Of a stretch of 64,000 nucleotides of DNA, positions 41,142 to 52,362 are shown piece after piece. The stretch is from Pleurostoma richardsiae. Its lineage: Eukaryota; Ascomycota; Sordariomycetes; Calosphaeriales; Pleurostomataceae. The translations under genes were made by a program, and so were the position numbers. The stretch spans positions 434,001 through 498,000 of the forward strand of contig JANBVO010000009.1 of the NCBI GenBank assembly GCA_030052745.1. The letters are read 5' to 3'. Each line of letters starts with the position of its first letter. The first letter of the stretch is position 1. The notes beneath the pieces are model-generated. The model had not been told where the DNA came from. It saw only the letters and a list, made by a program, of their open reading frames with translations, and searched no databases.

Positions 41142-42866
41142 ATGGCTAACCAAACGCCGGCCGTTGTCATGGACAAGTACGTGAGCCTCCAGCGTCCTGC
41201 CCTGGCCCCGCTCCTTGCCCGTTGGGCTTAGCTGTCGTCACCCCCCGTCGCCCCGTCGCAGCAGCCATTTGCTAACATCTCGCCTGTCTAGCGGCACGGG
41301 TTTCTCTAAGCTAGGTGAGATATAGAAGCTCATGTGTTCTTACTGTTGCCCAGGAAGCTGACACTGCTGCTCTGCTAGGTTTCGCCGGCAACGACTCCCC
41401 ATCCTTCGTATTTCCCACCGCGATCGCGACGAAAGGCGGTGCCGGCGGCGGCGGAACCGGTTCAGGACGTCCTGCTGTCGCAAACAAGCCCTCCTTCCTC
41501 ACTGGCGGAGCTGGTCCAACGGGCCACCTTGCCTCAAAGCGGGGAACGGAAGACCTTGACTACTTTATCGGCGATGAGGCAATAGCGGCAGCTGCGGGAC
41601 CCGGTGAGTAATGCGCCCGCGCCGTTGGCAAGCCGGCATGCTGAACGATGTGGCAGGATACGGGCTACATTATCCCATCAGGCACGGCCAGATAGAGAAT
41701 TGGGTGGGTACACTCGGATGCGGCGCACGCGACCGCCTTGCTGACGGCTCGATAGGATCACATGGAACGCTTCTGGTCCAACTCCATCTTCAAGTATCTG
41801 AGAGTAGAACCCGAGGATCACTACTTCCTCCTCACCGAGCCGGTAGGCAGCCTTGTCGGTGATCACGCTGTACCGCCGTATCTGACGTTATGCAGCCATT
41901 GAACCCCCCCGAGAACCGAGAAAACACCGCCGAGATCTTCTTTGAGTCCTTCAACTGCGCTGGTCTCTACATTGCTGTTCAGGCTGTCCTCGCACTGGCA
42001 GCGTCTTGGACGTCGTCCAAGGTCCAGGACCGCTCGCTGACCGGCACGGTCATCGACTCCGGTGACGGTGTGACGCACGTCATCCCTGTGGCCGAGGGCT
42101 ATGTCATCGGATCGTCGATCAAGTCCATCCCGATTGCCGGTCGCGACATCACCTACTTCGTCCAGTCGCTGCTCCGAGACCGCGGAGAACCCGATTCATC
42201 CTTGAAGACCGCCCAGGAGATCAAGGAGGAGTACTGCTACGTGTGTCCCGATATCGTCAAGGAGTTCTCCCGCTTCGACCGCGACCCCACACGGTTCGCC
42301 AAGCACACCGTGGCGCAGGCTGGCGGCCGGCAGGTCAGCGTTGACGTCGGGTACGAACGCTTCCTTGCACCCGAGATCTTCTTCAACCCGGAGATCTACT
42401 CTTCAGACTTCCTCACCCCGCTTCCCGTTGTTGTCGACGGTGTCATTCAGTCTTCCCCCATCGACGTCCGTCGCGGTCTGTACAAGAATATCGTGCTGTC
42501 TGGAGGAAGCACGCTGTACAAGGACTTTGGCCGCAGACTGCAGAGAGATATCAAGCAACTGGTGGACGCCAGGATCAGGGCTAGCGAGGTGCGCAGCGGA
42601 GGCGCGAAGAGCGGTGGTCTGGACGTGCAGGTCATCACGCACAAGAGGCAGAGGCACGGCCCGTGGTTCGGAGGCAGTTTGCTGGGACAGACGCCTGAGT
42701 TCAGGTCGTACTGCCACACCAAGGCAGAGGTACGTGCTGATGATTCCCTGCCGTCATCTCCGAAATTCGCCCAGCACGGTTGAACTAACAGTTGCAACAG
42801 TATCAGGAATATGGACCCGGCATTGTACGGAGATTTGCGCTCCTGGGCGGTCCCGGCGGGTCGTAG
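41142..42866 (+). CDS. ARP3: Actin-related protein 3 (Arp2/3 complex)
   Basis: Seven exons: 41142-41176, 41292-41314, 41379-41603, 41657-41703, 41756-41842, 41896-42729 and 42801-42866. Introns are 115, 64, 53, 52, 53 and 71 bp, all with GT...AG and closing phases, giving 438 aa. Arp3 is one of the two actin-like subunits of the Arp2/3 complex that nucleates branched actin at endocytic patches. Signatures: [20 protein letters not shown] at the N-terminus (nucleotide-binding phosphate loop, assembled across exons 1-3), [37 protein letters not shown] (second phosphate loop), [33 protein letters not shown] and the C-terminal [13 protein letters not shown] 23-base second exon is needed to complete GTGFSKL. 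The many introns, concentrated near the 5' end, are typical for fungal actin-family genes. Confidence 0.94.
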
Positions 42867-43143
42867 GGTCTACGGTAGCTCGTCACATATGGGATTGGTG
42901 GAACGTAACCCTTTTTCTGGTCAAGGAGGCGGTTATCATGATTCAAAAGAACTTCCATGCAAGGCAAAAGGGGACGACGTAGAGCCGCGTCATCGGAGAA
43001 TTGAAAGCATATTGGAAAAGACGCAAAGCAGCCAAGCACCATAGCCTCGCCTTTTGGGGTGACATGCGTAGATACTACTCCGTATCTTTAAGGGTTCCCC
43101 AGTAACGGAGTCCAGGGCCAGCGGGATGGATTACTGCATTGTA

Positions 43144-43458
43144 CTTCGTACTCCGTAAAGATTCGGGCAATAGGTGCCCGGTTCTCGCGGCCTTTCACGG
43201 CCCGACTCAGTTGTAGGAAGATGGCAACGGCAAGAATAGACGAGATGGTCACTGAGTCAGCCACAGTCGCGCCCACCAGCCACATCGCTGCTTTAACGAC
43301 AGAATTACGGAGTCGGTCTCGCCAAACCGGAAGGGCCCGACGGCAGAAAGCGCTCAGGTAGGTACAGTAAGCCGTGGCGTGATGAGTTGGGGTTCTGGAC
43401 CCAGCCACACCTCCCGTCTCAGTCACCCACGGACCGATAAGCTCTACGGAGTACGAAG
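43144..43458. repeat. Perfect 14-bp inverted repeats 315 bp apart
   Basis: CTTCGTACTCCGTA (43144-43157) and TACGGAGTACGAAG (43445-43458) are exact inverse complements. Immediately outside, both sides carry GTA (43141-43143 ends in a near match; 43459-43461 is GTA). They could be the ends of a small non-autonomous element or the facing ends of two neighbouring ones. The interior has no gene. Confidence 0.4.
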
Positions 43459-45989
43459 GTACACAGTACGATCCGGACAATCTTACCTGTCTGCCTCATC
43501 GCAGCCTGCCCGCTCTCTGATAGGCCCTGGCACGGGATCCAGCAAAGGGGGCGCGTTTACGGTAGTTCGCAGCCATGACAACGTCGATGACGGCAATGAG
43601 ACCCTGAGCCCAAGGTGGCACCTCGCCAGAAATCCCCGAGCTGCATGCCATGGCGGCAGCGGCGTTGCAAGCCTCTGTCTCAGCACCAGCGTCGAGGAGC
43701 CTAGGCGCAGCTACCGCCTGCGAGTCAGACAGGATATGCAAGGCTCCCGTTCCTTTCGTCCTTGAGCTCCATGCCCCGTCGAGGGATCAGCCCGCAACCC
43801 CGGCGGCACAGGGGATAAGCTTGCATCTGCATCGGCTCCCTGCCTGCACCTATCTGTGCAGCCCGTCTGGATCTGGTACCCCGGGGAAGCCATTCCGGGG
43901 AAGCATTTCGAGGGGAGCATCCGGGGGGAGCTGACAGCAACGGCCTAGTGCTTGCATGCCGGGGCTTGTCTCGCTAAGCTGGCACGGTGTTGGGGTGGTG
44001 GGAGCTGAAGCTATCCCCATCGCTCGTTGGTTCCGTTCACCCATGATCTCCACACTTGGCAAGACATGCTTCCCCAGAGGGAAGGGATGGGACGATGAGG
44101 ATGCTCCTAGAGCGCCCAACAGTGCTTCCCGTGTCTCAGTGCCGGCATAAGGAGCTCCTCAACGCTCATCTCCCCCCCGGACCATCCCTCCCAGCTCCTC
44201 CATGCGGGGGAAAGCTCCCCCAGCCTCTTTCCCATCTGGAGCTATCGCAGTCCGAGTGGACCAGTTGTCTTAGATTAGATTTGCGGCCGTTGCCTGTGCG
44301 AGACTGCCTCGGATCTGGGGATCTCGCTCCAAAGGAGATTCAGGGGTCACACGCACACCAGAGACGCCCCCGTGGGTCCCCTTCTCCAACAGTGCGGGGG
44401 AGGCTTGCTGCGGCCCTGATTCGTGTAAGTGGGCTTGCGGCGTCGTTGAGGGGAAGCTTTGTTGGCCATATCAAAGAAATCATCGAGGGACGTACGGAGG
44501 GATGGGAGATCGGTGTACACGTGAGGGTTGTGTCGACGGAGAGTTTACTGGGAGGTGGTCAGTACGTAAGTGAGCAACGTCGGTGCCACCACACCCCTGG
44601 TCGCGAGGAAGAGCTGAAAGCGGCGTGGATGCCACCCGGGAGAAGTCACACCGAGGGACAGAGGCTCGTCGACTGACCGGGTAAATCGGGCCACCAAATA
44701 TTAAGTCCAGCCCTACCCGGATGTCTTATGTGTCCCTTGAGCATCATGGCCGTTGTTGAACAGAGACATGCAACGGCGTCAGGCGGAGTCCGGCAGCCAT
44801 TGTCATTGTCATGAAGTTTCGAGGTGGAAGGGCAATGTGCTCCGGAAGGACAGCCATGATTGGCCTAGATATCGAGGCGTGCTCTACACGTACAATCAAG
44901 ACAATCAATCTACTGTACAACAGCGGCACAAGCGGAATCGGCCCAGGCTGACCCGAGCTCGCTGTCAGGCATGCAAGACATGGGAGGAGGCGCCACCGCA
45001 TCTTTTTGTATGAGCAATCAGTGAGCTGCTCGATTACTCGTTCTGGCTAGCAGGTCGCGCTGCGTTGCGTTATCTCTCCAGGGGGCAGAGAGATGGCCTA
45101 GAAAAGTTCGATCGGTGCTTCTATGGCGCTTTTGGAGATTTCCCATGGTGAGATCAGGAGCTCCTAGGCGGGAATCTCCTGCTGCGGGCGGAAATGTTGG
45201 GCCTTATCGCCGCCATTTGCTGAGACAATTTTTTTTTCTTTTGCCTTTTCTCTGGGTCTTTCAGACACCGCTTCTTTCGGCGATGATAGCATTACCGTGA
45301 AGGGAAACGCAAACCGCAGTGGGATGCCACACGATGAGCGTACTGTACAGTACGCACTCGGTTTGACATCGAGCCTGGTTCACCCCTCCTGCAATCCTGT
45401 AAACCCTCCCCCTCCCCCTCGTCGCTGCGTTCTTCCTGATCTCCTAGCTTCACGCAAGCGGCAGCGGGGGTGGGGTTCCTGTCCGCCGCGCTGAGACAGG
45501 AAGCGGGTCAGAGGGCGAAGCTCTCTCTCCTCCCTCTCTCCTGTAGTTCCCTTTGCGGTTTAAACCCTGTCGGTGAGGGGTCGCAGTTCTCTGTACGTTA
45601 CGAGTACTGTAGGTAATTAGAGTTGGAGCTGGGAAAGCAACACTGTGGTCACACATGCAGGATGTGGAGCTTCGAGTTCGACGTTCCCCTCAGTGACAGG
45701 AATGCGCGGTTTTGCTTGCATGCATGTTCCGTTGCTCCATCCAGCTGGTGTTTCGTCTTGTCGTCCACGGGAACGGATGCCGTTGCCGCGTGTACTCCGT
45801 ACCAGGTGTAACTGACCAGACAGAGCAAGAGGCGCCGCCGCCGCCCGTCGGGATGCAGATCAAGACGTAAGAAGAGAGGGGCAGCGGGATGCCAGGATGG
45901 GAGCTGCTGCACAACAACACGCCTCACGAGGTCGGGACACCCCAGTAGCGCGAGCCCGGGTACGAGGCCGACGCCGACAGCTGCACAAG

Positions 45990-46048
45990 GAGGAGGAGGA
46001 GTAGCTGGGAGGAGTAGCTGGGAGGAGGGGGAGGGGGAGGAGGTACCT
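45990..46048. repeat. Purine-rich minisatellite ahead of ADH
   Basis: GTAGCTGGGAGGA occurs twice in tandem (46001-46013 and 46014-46026), embedded in GGAGG/GAGGGGG repeats. Simple-sequence DNA of slippage origin. Confidence 0.65.
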
Positions 46049-46589
46049 CCGGACCGATCGCGAAGGATGCAGCGATGCGGCGATAGGAAGGCAGCCCGTG
46101 CCTGATACTGTGTACACAATACGCTCATACAATGCCATCGTCCAGCCCGAGTCGCGGACTCGCGGGAGAGCGCTCCAGCACTGTGAGTGGGAGTGGGAGG
46201 TGGTGCAGACGACGACTAGTGTGGTTCGGCGCCGGCGGGCTAGGCACAGGCAGATCCCCTGAAGGTGGCTTGTTCGGTGGGCTCGTCATGATCAGACCAC
46301 GCGTTTTCCCAGCCAACGTGCCCAAAGCGAGAAAATTCCTGCCAAGCACATCACCAGATCGCGCTCACCACCGCCCGCCCACCGCCCGCCCAGAGACCGG
46401 CCGGAGACCACACCAAACAGGCCATCCAGACTCCGGTCCCTCTCTGTGCGGACGGCGCGGCCTGCACGCACCCAAGCGCACAAGTGTTCTTGGGCGATAG
46501 AAGAAGCCTCAGACCCACATGACTGTGCCTCCAACTCCTCCCTCCTTCTCCTCCTCCTCGCCCGCCTCCCCTCCTTCCTGTGTATAAAG

Positions 46590-47939
46590 ATGTTGCGCCG
46601 CCCCGTCCTGAGCTGCAAGAGCTTCTCCTCTCTCTCCCGGATATATATTCCTCAGTACCAACGCCCCCTCAAGAGCTTCCACACCTCAATGGTCAAGAAC
46701 TCCCACCGGCCCTCAACATCACCAACAACACTAAGGCACCGCACCAAGCGATCACACCTCGAAGAACAGCAGCAAGACGTCGACATGACTTCCTACGATC
46801 TCCCGACTGAGCAGTGGGCGCAGGTCGTCGAGAAGACCGGCGGACGTAAGCATTGATCCTCCCTTCCCTCGACTGCCTCGCGGCAGTCTAGAGAGATTCC
46901 AGTGGTTCCAGCGTGTCTGACAAGAAGCCTCGTTCCAGCCCCCGTCTACAAGAAGATCCCCGTCCAGAAGCCCGGCCCCGATGAGGTCCTGATCAACGTC
47001 AAGTACTCTGGCGTCTGCCATACCGACCTGCACGCCATGAACGGCGACTGGCCGCTGGCTGTCAAGCTGCCGCTCGTCGGTGGCCACGAGGGCGCCGGCA
47101 TCGTCGTCGCCAAGGGCTCGCTCGCCGAGGGCATTGAGCTGGGCGACCACGTCGGCATCAAGTGGCTCAACGGCTCCTGCCTGCACTGCTCGTTCTGCCA
47201 GCAGGCCGACGAGCCCCTGTGCCCCCACGCCTTGCTGTCCGGCTACACCGTCGATGGCTCCTTCCAGCAGTACGCCATTGCCAAGGCTGCCCACGTCGCT
47301 CGCCTGTCCAAGGATCTGAGCCTCGAGGCCGTCGCCCCCGTTCTGTGCGCCGGTATCACCGTCTACAAGGGCCTCAAGGAGTCGGGTGCCCGCCCCGGCC
47401 AGTGGGTCGCCATTGTCGGTGCCGGCGGTGGTCTGGGTAACATGGCCCTGCAGTACGCCAGTGCCATGGGCCTGCACACGATCGCCATCGACGGTGGCGC
47501 CGAGAAGGGCGAGGCGACCAAGAAGCTGGGCGCCAAGGCCTACGTTGACTTCACGACGTCTAAGGACCTCGTCGCCGAGGTCAAGGCCGCGACTCCCGAC
47601 GGCTTCGGGCCCCACGCCGTCATCCTCCTGGCCGTGTCTGAGAAGCCCTTCCAGCAGGCCGCCGACTACGTCCGGCCCCGCGGTGCTGTCGTCTGCATCG
47701 GTCTGCCGGCCGGCGCGCGCCTGTCGGCTCCCGTCTTCGAGACTGTCATCAAGATGATCGACATCAAGGGCAGCTACGTTGGTAACCGCCAGGACACCGC
47801 CGAGGCGCTCGACTTCTTCGCCCAGGGTCTCATCAAGGCGCCCTACAAGGTCGTCGGCCTCAGCGAGCTTGCGAAGGTATACGAGCTCATGGAGGCCGGC
47901 AACGTCGTAGGCCGCTACGTCGTCGACACCAGCCGATAG
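46590..47939 (+). CDS. ADH1: Zinc-dependent alcohol dehydrogenase
   Basis: Two exons, 46590-46845 and 46939-47939, with a 93-bp intron (GTAAGC...TTCCAG). From ATG 46785 ([15 protein letters not shown]) the product is 353 aa, the normal size of cytosolic fungal ADH. From ATG 46590 it gains 65 in-frame residues rich in Arg, Ser and Lys ([14 protein letters not shown]..., [13 protein letters not shown]) that resemble a mitochondrial presequence. Catalytic zinc ligands: Cys in [12 protein letters not shown] and His in GGHEGAG. Structural-zinc cysteines: [18 protein letters not shown]-binding glycines: [14 protein letters not shown]. It interconverts ethanol and acetaldehyde. A TATAAA at 46583-46588 abuts the upstream ATG. 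If this is the TATA box, transcripts would begin downstream and only the short form would be made. High use of C-ending codons suggests strong expression. Confidence 0.9.
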
Positions 47940-49405
47940 AGGAGGAGCGGGTTCTCTTTTCGCTGTTCACAAGCGTCTCTTTCTGCAGCAAGATGCGAAG
48001 CATGAAACAGGAGGAAGAAAAAGCATATGCCAAACGAAATGAAAGGGGGGACGAGCGGGTATTGTAACGATGGAGTTCCGGTGATATGGCTGGCTGGGAG
48101 CCGTCTTTTGTTGTTTCACATGGTATCAGTCCTTAGGGAAGAAGGTGGTCACTGGGGAAGGGGAGTTGTTCCTCAGTGATGTGATGTAGATGAAAAGTGT
48201 TCCTTACGGGGGCAGCTTTTAATACCATCAGAGTTAAGGATAAACCATCTCCCTGTCTGCCTACTTCCCCGCGACATTCGCATCTGTGACTTGGACGCGC
48301 GGGCTGGGAACTGTGATCCGCCTTCTACTTCCGAACCGGTCATGTTCGATCGATAGGATACCAGGCTTGCAAACATGGCTCCATCCCGCACCAGAGTTTC
48401 TCAGGCTAGGCAAGCAAGACGGCATCCTAGCTGAGCATAAATACTGCGCGTAACATAAAGATAGGACATTCGGCCAGTTCCCGCTTAGGTCCAAGGAGCA
48501 AGCACCACAGGATGGCCGAAGAGACGGTGTCTTTGCGATGGTGATGCGCTTCGCGTTGCAACTCATATACTCTCCTAACGCTATCCTGGTTGTCTGTGGT
48601 TTCGGGTGCCGAACACACTTCAGGTCAAACCCGGACACGTGGAGGAGCTGGTTAAGGTTGTGAACGAGGCCGATCGGAGGAAAACCAAAAGTCAACAAGA
48701 CGGGAGTTCGACTCCCGCCCGGAGAAAAACTCCCTGACGCAGGCAAGTTTTTCGGCGCCGACTTCCCCTCCATACGAGGCGAAGCGTGCGAACTTTTTGC
48801 TCTTTCTTTATCCTTATAGGAAGAACCCCCGATCTATCACTAGCAACCTTGTTGTCTGTCCATGCGAGGCATACGCCGAGATAGGCGGTGATATCGCAAC
48901 ACATCGAGAGGTAACTGCCGCGACTGCATCGCTGCTGATCGGGGTAGACGGCAGGCACTCTGCCCCCGTCGGGCTTCATTCTGCGCCGAAGTTCCGCTTC
49001 CATCTTCGGGCGTCGGTGCCGAGTTTCTGCAGATCCCCCATCAGATGTAGTTTAGCTGAGATCCTTGCTTAGCCCGGCCTACCCCGGATATTGGAGACAT
49101 GATGCCTCGGCAGTCCAGCCATCCCCCGCAACATCAACCTGGGGAACGCGGGGAAGAGTAGGTAGGTAGGAAGCTATATCGACTCACCTGCTGTGACATA
49201 GTGGTCATAAGAGCAGCTCTTGAGATCAGTTGAAGCGCATCCATTCAGTGGTTAATGAGTCTAGCTCTTCAGTTGGTCTTGCTGTCACCTGGATATCTGA
49301 GTCTCATCCACAGAAGCCATTGACGACGGCTGTGACGGTCCGATCATCTGGAACATTCAGCCGGTCTGCCACTCTTTCTTTCTACTGCGTTATCACACCC
49401 GCATC
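47940..49405. other. Intergenic, about 1.47 kb
   Basis: 3' flank of ADH and promoter of the thiolase gene. A hairpin CGGGAG-TTCGA-CTCCCG at 48699-48715 resembles a tRNA T-arm but no tRNA can be folded around it. A TAGGTAGGTAGG patch lies at about 49160. Confidence 0.5.
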
Positions 49406-50929
49406 ATGGCGCCCAAGCAGAGCAAGCAGCCGTGCTACGTCCTCGGCGTGGGCCTGACCAAGTTTCTCAAGCCACGCGGCAAGGTCGACTACACGGAGCT
49501 GGGCTTCGAGGCCGGCGTTAAGGCGCTGCTCGACGCGCAGGTCACCTACGACGATGTTGACCACGGCGTCGCCTGCTACTGCTATGGCGACTCGACCAGC
49601 GGCCAGCGCGTCTTCTATCAGTTCGGCATGACCGGCATCCCCATCTACAATGTCAACAACAACTGCGCCACGGGCTCGACAGGCCTGCATATGGCGCGTA
49701 CCATGGTTGCCCACGGCGCCGCCGACTGCGTGCTAGTCGTCGGCTTCGAGAAGATGATGCCTGGTAGCCTGCAGAGCCACTTTCAGGACAGGGCGAATCC
49801 CCTGGGCACGACGGTCGCCATGATGGCGGAGACGAGGGGTCTCGAGAACGCACCAGGCGCGGCGCAGATGTTTGGGAATGCCGGGCGGGAGTACATGGAG
49901 AAGTAAGCCAGACCAGCTTTCCAGGCCCCTCCAGTGCCTATTCTCTTCCCCCTTTATGTACAAGACTGGAGGACTGGAGAGAGCTCTCATGATCCAAGGG
50001 ACAACTGACTCACTGACAACGCAACTGCCAGGTACGGCGCCACGCCCGGCGACTTCGCCGAGATCGCGCGCATCAACCACGCCCACTCCGCCAACAACCC
50101 CTACTCGCAGTTCCGCGACGTCTACACCGCCGAGCAGATCCTCGCCTCGCCGCCCGTCCACCCCCCGCTCACCAAGCTGCAGTGCTGCCCCACCTCCGAC
50201 GGCGCCGCCGCCGCCGTCCTCGTCTCTGAGGCCTTCCTGTCCGCGCGCCCGCACCTGCGGGGTCGCGCCGTGCTCGTCGCCGGCCAGGCCCTCGCCACCG
50301 ACTCCCCCGCGCTGTTCTCCCGCTCCGCCATCGACCTCGTAGGGTTCCAGACGGCGCGCCGCGCCGCGCGGGCGGCCCTCGCCGAGGCGGGCGTCGCATA
50401 CCCGCCCCCTGCTGGGACCTTTGCGGTGTGCGAGCTGCACGACTGCTTCTCGGCCAACGAGATGGTGACGCTCGACGCGCTGGGGCTGTGCGAGCCGGGG
50501 CGGGCGCACGAGATGGTCCGGCGCGGGGACGTCACCTACGGCGGGGAGGGCCCGGTGGTCAACCCGTCCGGGGGGCTCATCTCCAAGGGCCACCCGCTGG
50601 GCGCGACGGGCATCGCGCAGTGCGCGGAGCTGGTGTGGCACCTGCGCGGGTGGGCGACGAACCGCCGGGTGGAGGGCGCGCGGGCGGCGCTGCAGCACAA
50701 CCTGGGGCTCGGGGGCGCGGCGGTGGTGACGGTGTACCGGAGGGCGGACGGCGGGGAGGCGCCGAGGGTGGAGGACGTGGAGGTCGCGGAGGCGACGGGG
50801 CTGGGGTACAACCCGGCCGTGGAGGCGAGGGGGTTCACGGCGGAGCAGGCGAGGAGGGTGATGAGCAAGGAGGGGGCGAGCGAGTGGGCGCTGCAGGACA
50901 CGCTGGAGAGGGTGCAGGCGAGGTTCTGA
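49406..50929 (+). CDS. SCPx-type thiolase (sterol carrier protein X / 3-ketoacyl-CoA thiolase)
   Basis: Two exons, 49406-49902 and 50032-50929, with a 129-bp intron (GTAAGC...GCCAG), giving 464 aa. The fold is that of the thiolase domain of sterol carrier protein X. The nucleophilic Cys sits in NNNCATGSTGLHMAR, the HDCFSANEM motif supplies the second active-site His region, and GGLISKGHPLGATG is the C-terminal family signature. Such enzymes split 3-ketoacyl-CoA of branched or long chains, usually in peroxisomes. No SCP2 lipid-binding domain is fused at the C-terminus. The last three residues are ARF, not a canonical SKL-type peroxisomal signal. The tail after the signature (from ~GWATNRRVEGARAALQHNLG) is longer than in bacterial thiolases but usual for this group. 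The exon-2 G+C content is very high, a composition shift from exon 1 worth noting. Confidence 0.85.
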
Positions 50930-52362
50930 GGATGGGGAGCTGCATGTGATGGGCCGTTGAGGACGTGGAGGGCTAGCTAGACTCCAGCGTCTAAGGGGCC
51001 ACCATAGCCCACAGTACCTTACGATTCTCATAAGTTGGAATGTATTCTGCCATATCGAGGTATATGTGTAGCTTAATTGTACGCTCCATCGGTTGATAAT
51101 AGCCCACGTTGGTGGGTTGCTGCTATCCCCAGCCCCTGAATGGCAGCCTCCGGTCGCCTGCTCCGGGTGAAACATCAGGATCGGGAACTCCCCAGAAGCT
51201 TAATTGGCTAATGAGCTGGCGTCTTGTCTCCCGGTTCCCGTCTCGCGGGGGTGGTAAGTCCGTGTCGTTGTCGCAGAGTCTTCCATGGCGCTTCCATCCG
51301 CCGATCATACAGCTCAGGGGTCGGTTGGCGCTACGCTCGTTCATGCGGTAGGAAATGGCTGACAATTCTTTCATTCTACCGCATTAGATCTAAACAGGGA
51401 GAGACGGAGCCGTAAGGCGTACGTGCTGGATGCTGTATAGTTAGCCGAGTTTTGGATGGTAGCCAGCCTGAAAGTCGTCGAGATAGTACCCGCCGGTTGT
51501 AAGTTGAAGACCGTCAAACCGGATGCAGGACATGACTTCTATATTCCTCCTTGAGCAACAAGAAGAGCTTCAAGGCCGATTATCTCTTCGAACGAAGAGC
51601 CCAAAGCATGGGTCCCTGACCTTTCCTCACTTGGTAGCCTGCTGCAGAGGCCAGTTCATCGAACCACTTAGTGGCCACACCATCATCTCGCCGAGGGTCG
51701 TTTCAGTGATGACCTCGGACCAGTAGTCTTAGGAGAAGATGTTTCCGTCCGCTCGGGCGCTGCATCGAACGCATGATGGAAGCTGCACCCAGCACCCGTA
51801 TCTCACCATCCGGCCGGTCCAGCGCTGTCACACCCCCGTCATGTGTTGCCCGGTGGTACGGTTCGCCCTGTTCTTCAACGCGGCTGTTTGCCCCCTTAGG
51901 CTGATGTCTGCTTGGATGGGGCTTGTTCCCGCCTGACTGGCTCCTGTGGAATGATCTGCCGGGGAAGTGCTTCCTCCGCTGGAGCATGGCTGACAATATT
52001 GTGCAGGAGACTTGTGGTGGTGGCGCTTTGCTCGACATAGAGTGTTTGATATGTACGCGGCTGGGAGGTAGGTGCCGGGTCATCCCACGCTTTCCGGAAT
52101 TTCAGACATCAATTTGCATTTGACCAGAGTCTTGTAGATCTGGTACGAACGAGATCTCTCCAGCCGAGTGTTTCCCGGTGCAAGATGAAGGGGTCGTTCT
52201 CGTAACTCGTTACTATACGCTCCTTTCTCGAATCCATCATAAACACCTATTGCTACCAAACAGTAGTAATGAGATGTCCTTCAGTTGACATGCATACGAT
52301 GACCGGTTAGACTTACTGTACTTCCTCTTTTCCGTTTCCTCTTCAGTCTGCTGCTGGCAGCC
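50930..52362. other. Intergenic, about 1.43 kb
   Basis: No gene is recognised; frames on both strands (51109-51374, 51703-52083) have no motifs or introns to support them. No repeats stand out. Confidence 0.5.

Larger units (their letters stand above)
42867..46589. other. Intergenic stretch, about 3.7 kb
   Basis: No gene is supported. It holds four TACTCCGTA/TACGGAGTA copies (43076, 43149, 43445, 45793), G/C-rich patches of CCGGGGAAGC type around 43880-43930, a purine tract at 45990-46045 and an AGGTACCT at 46041. A 206-codon frame at 44056-44676 has no family signature and random-like composition, so it is left out. The last ~300 bp before 46590 are pyrimidine-rich and belong to the ADH promoter. 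Confidence 0.5.

Noticed and set aside
44056-44676. Open frame of 206 codons on the plus strand
   Set aside because: No recognisable motif, no intron or start context, and mixed Arg/Pro/Ser composition typical of chance frames in G/C-rich DNA.
48640-48725. Possible tRNA on the plus strand (T-arm-like CGGGAGTTCGACTCCCG)
   Set aside because: The hairpin has a five-base loop, not the seven-base T-loop. The upstream AGCTGGTTAAGG cannot form a D-stem and no acceptor stem pairs.
48261-48773. 170-codon minus-strand frame upstream of the thiolase gene
   Set aside because: No motif and no conserved features; the FSPGGSRTPV phrase comes from the hairpin sequence.
50122-51175. Minus-strand frame of 480 codons overlapping the thiolase gene
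   Set aside because: Arg/Pro/His-rich antisense shadow of a very G/C-rich exon, without motifs.
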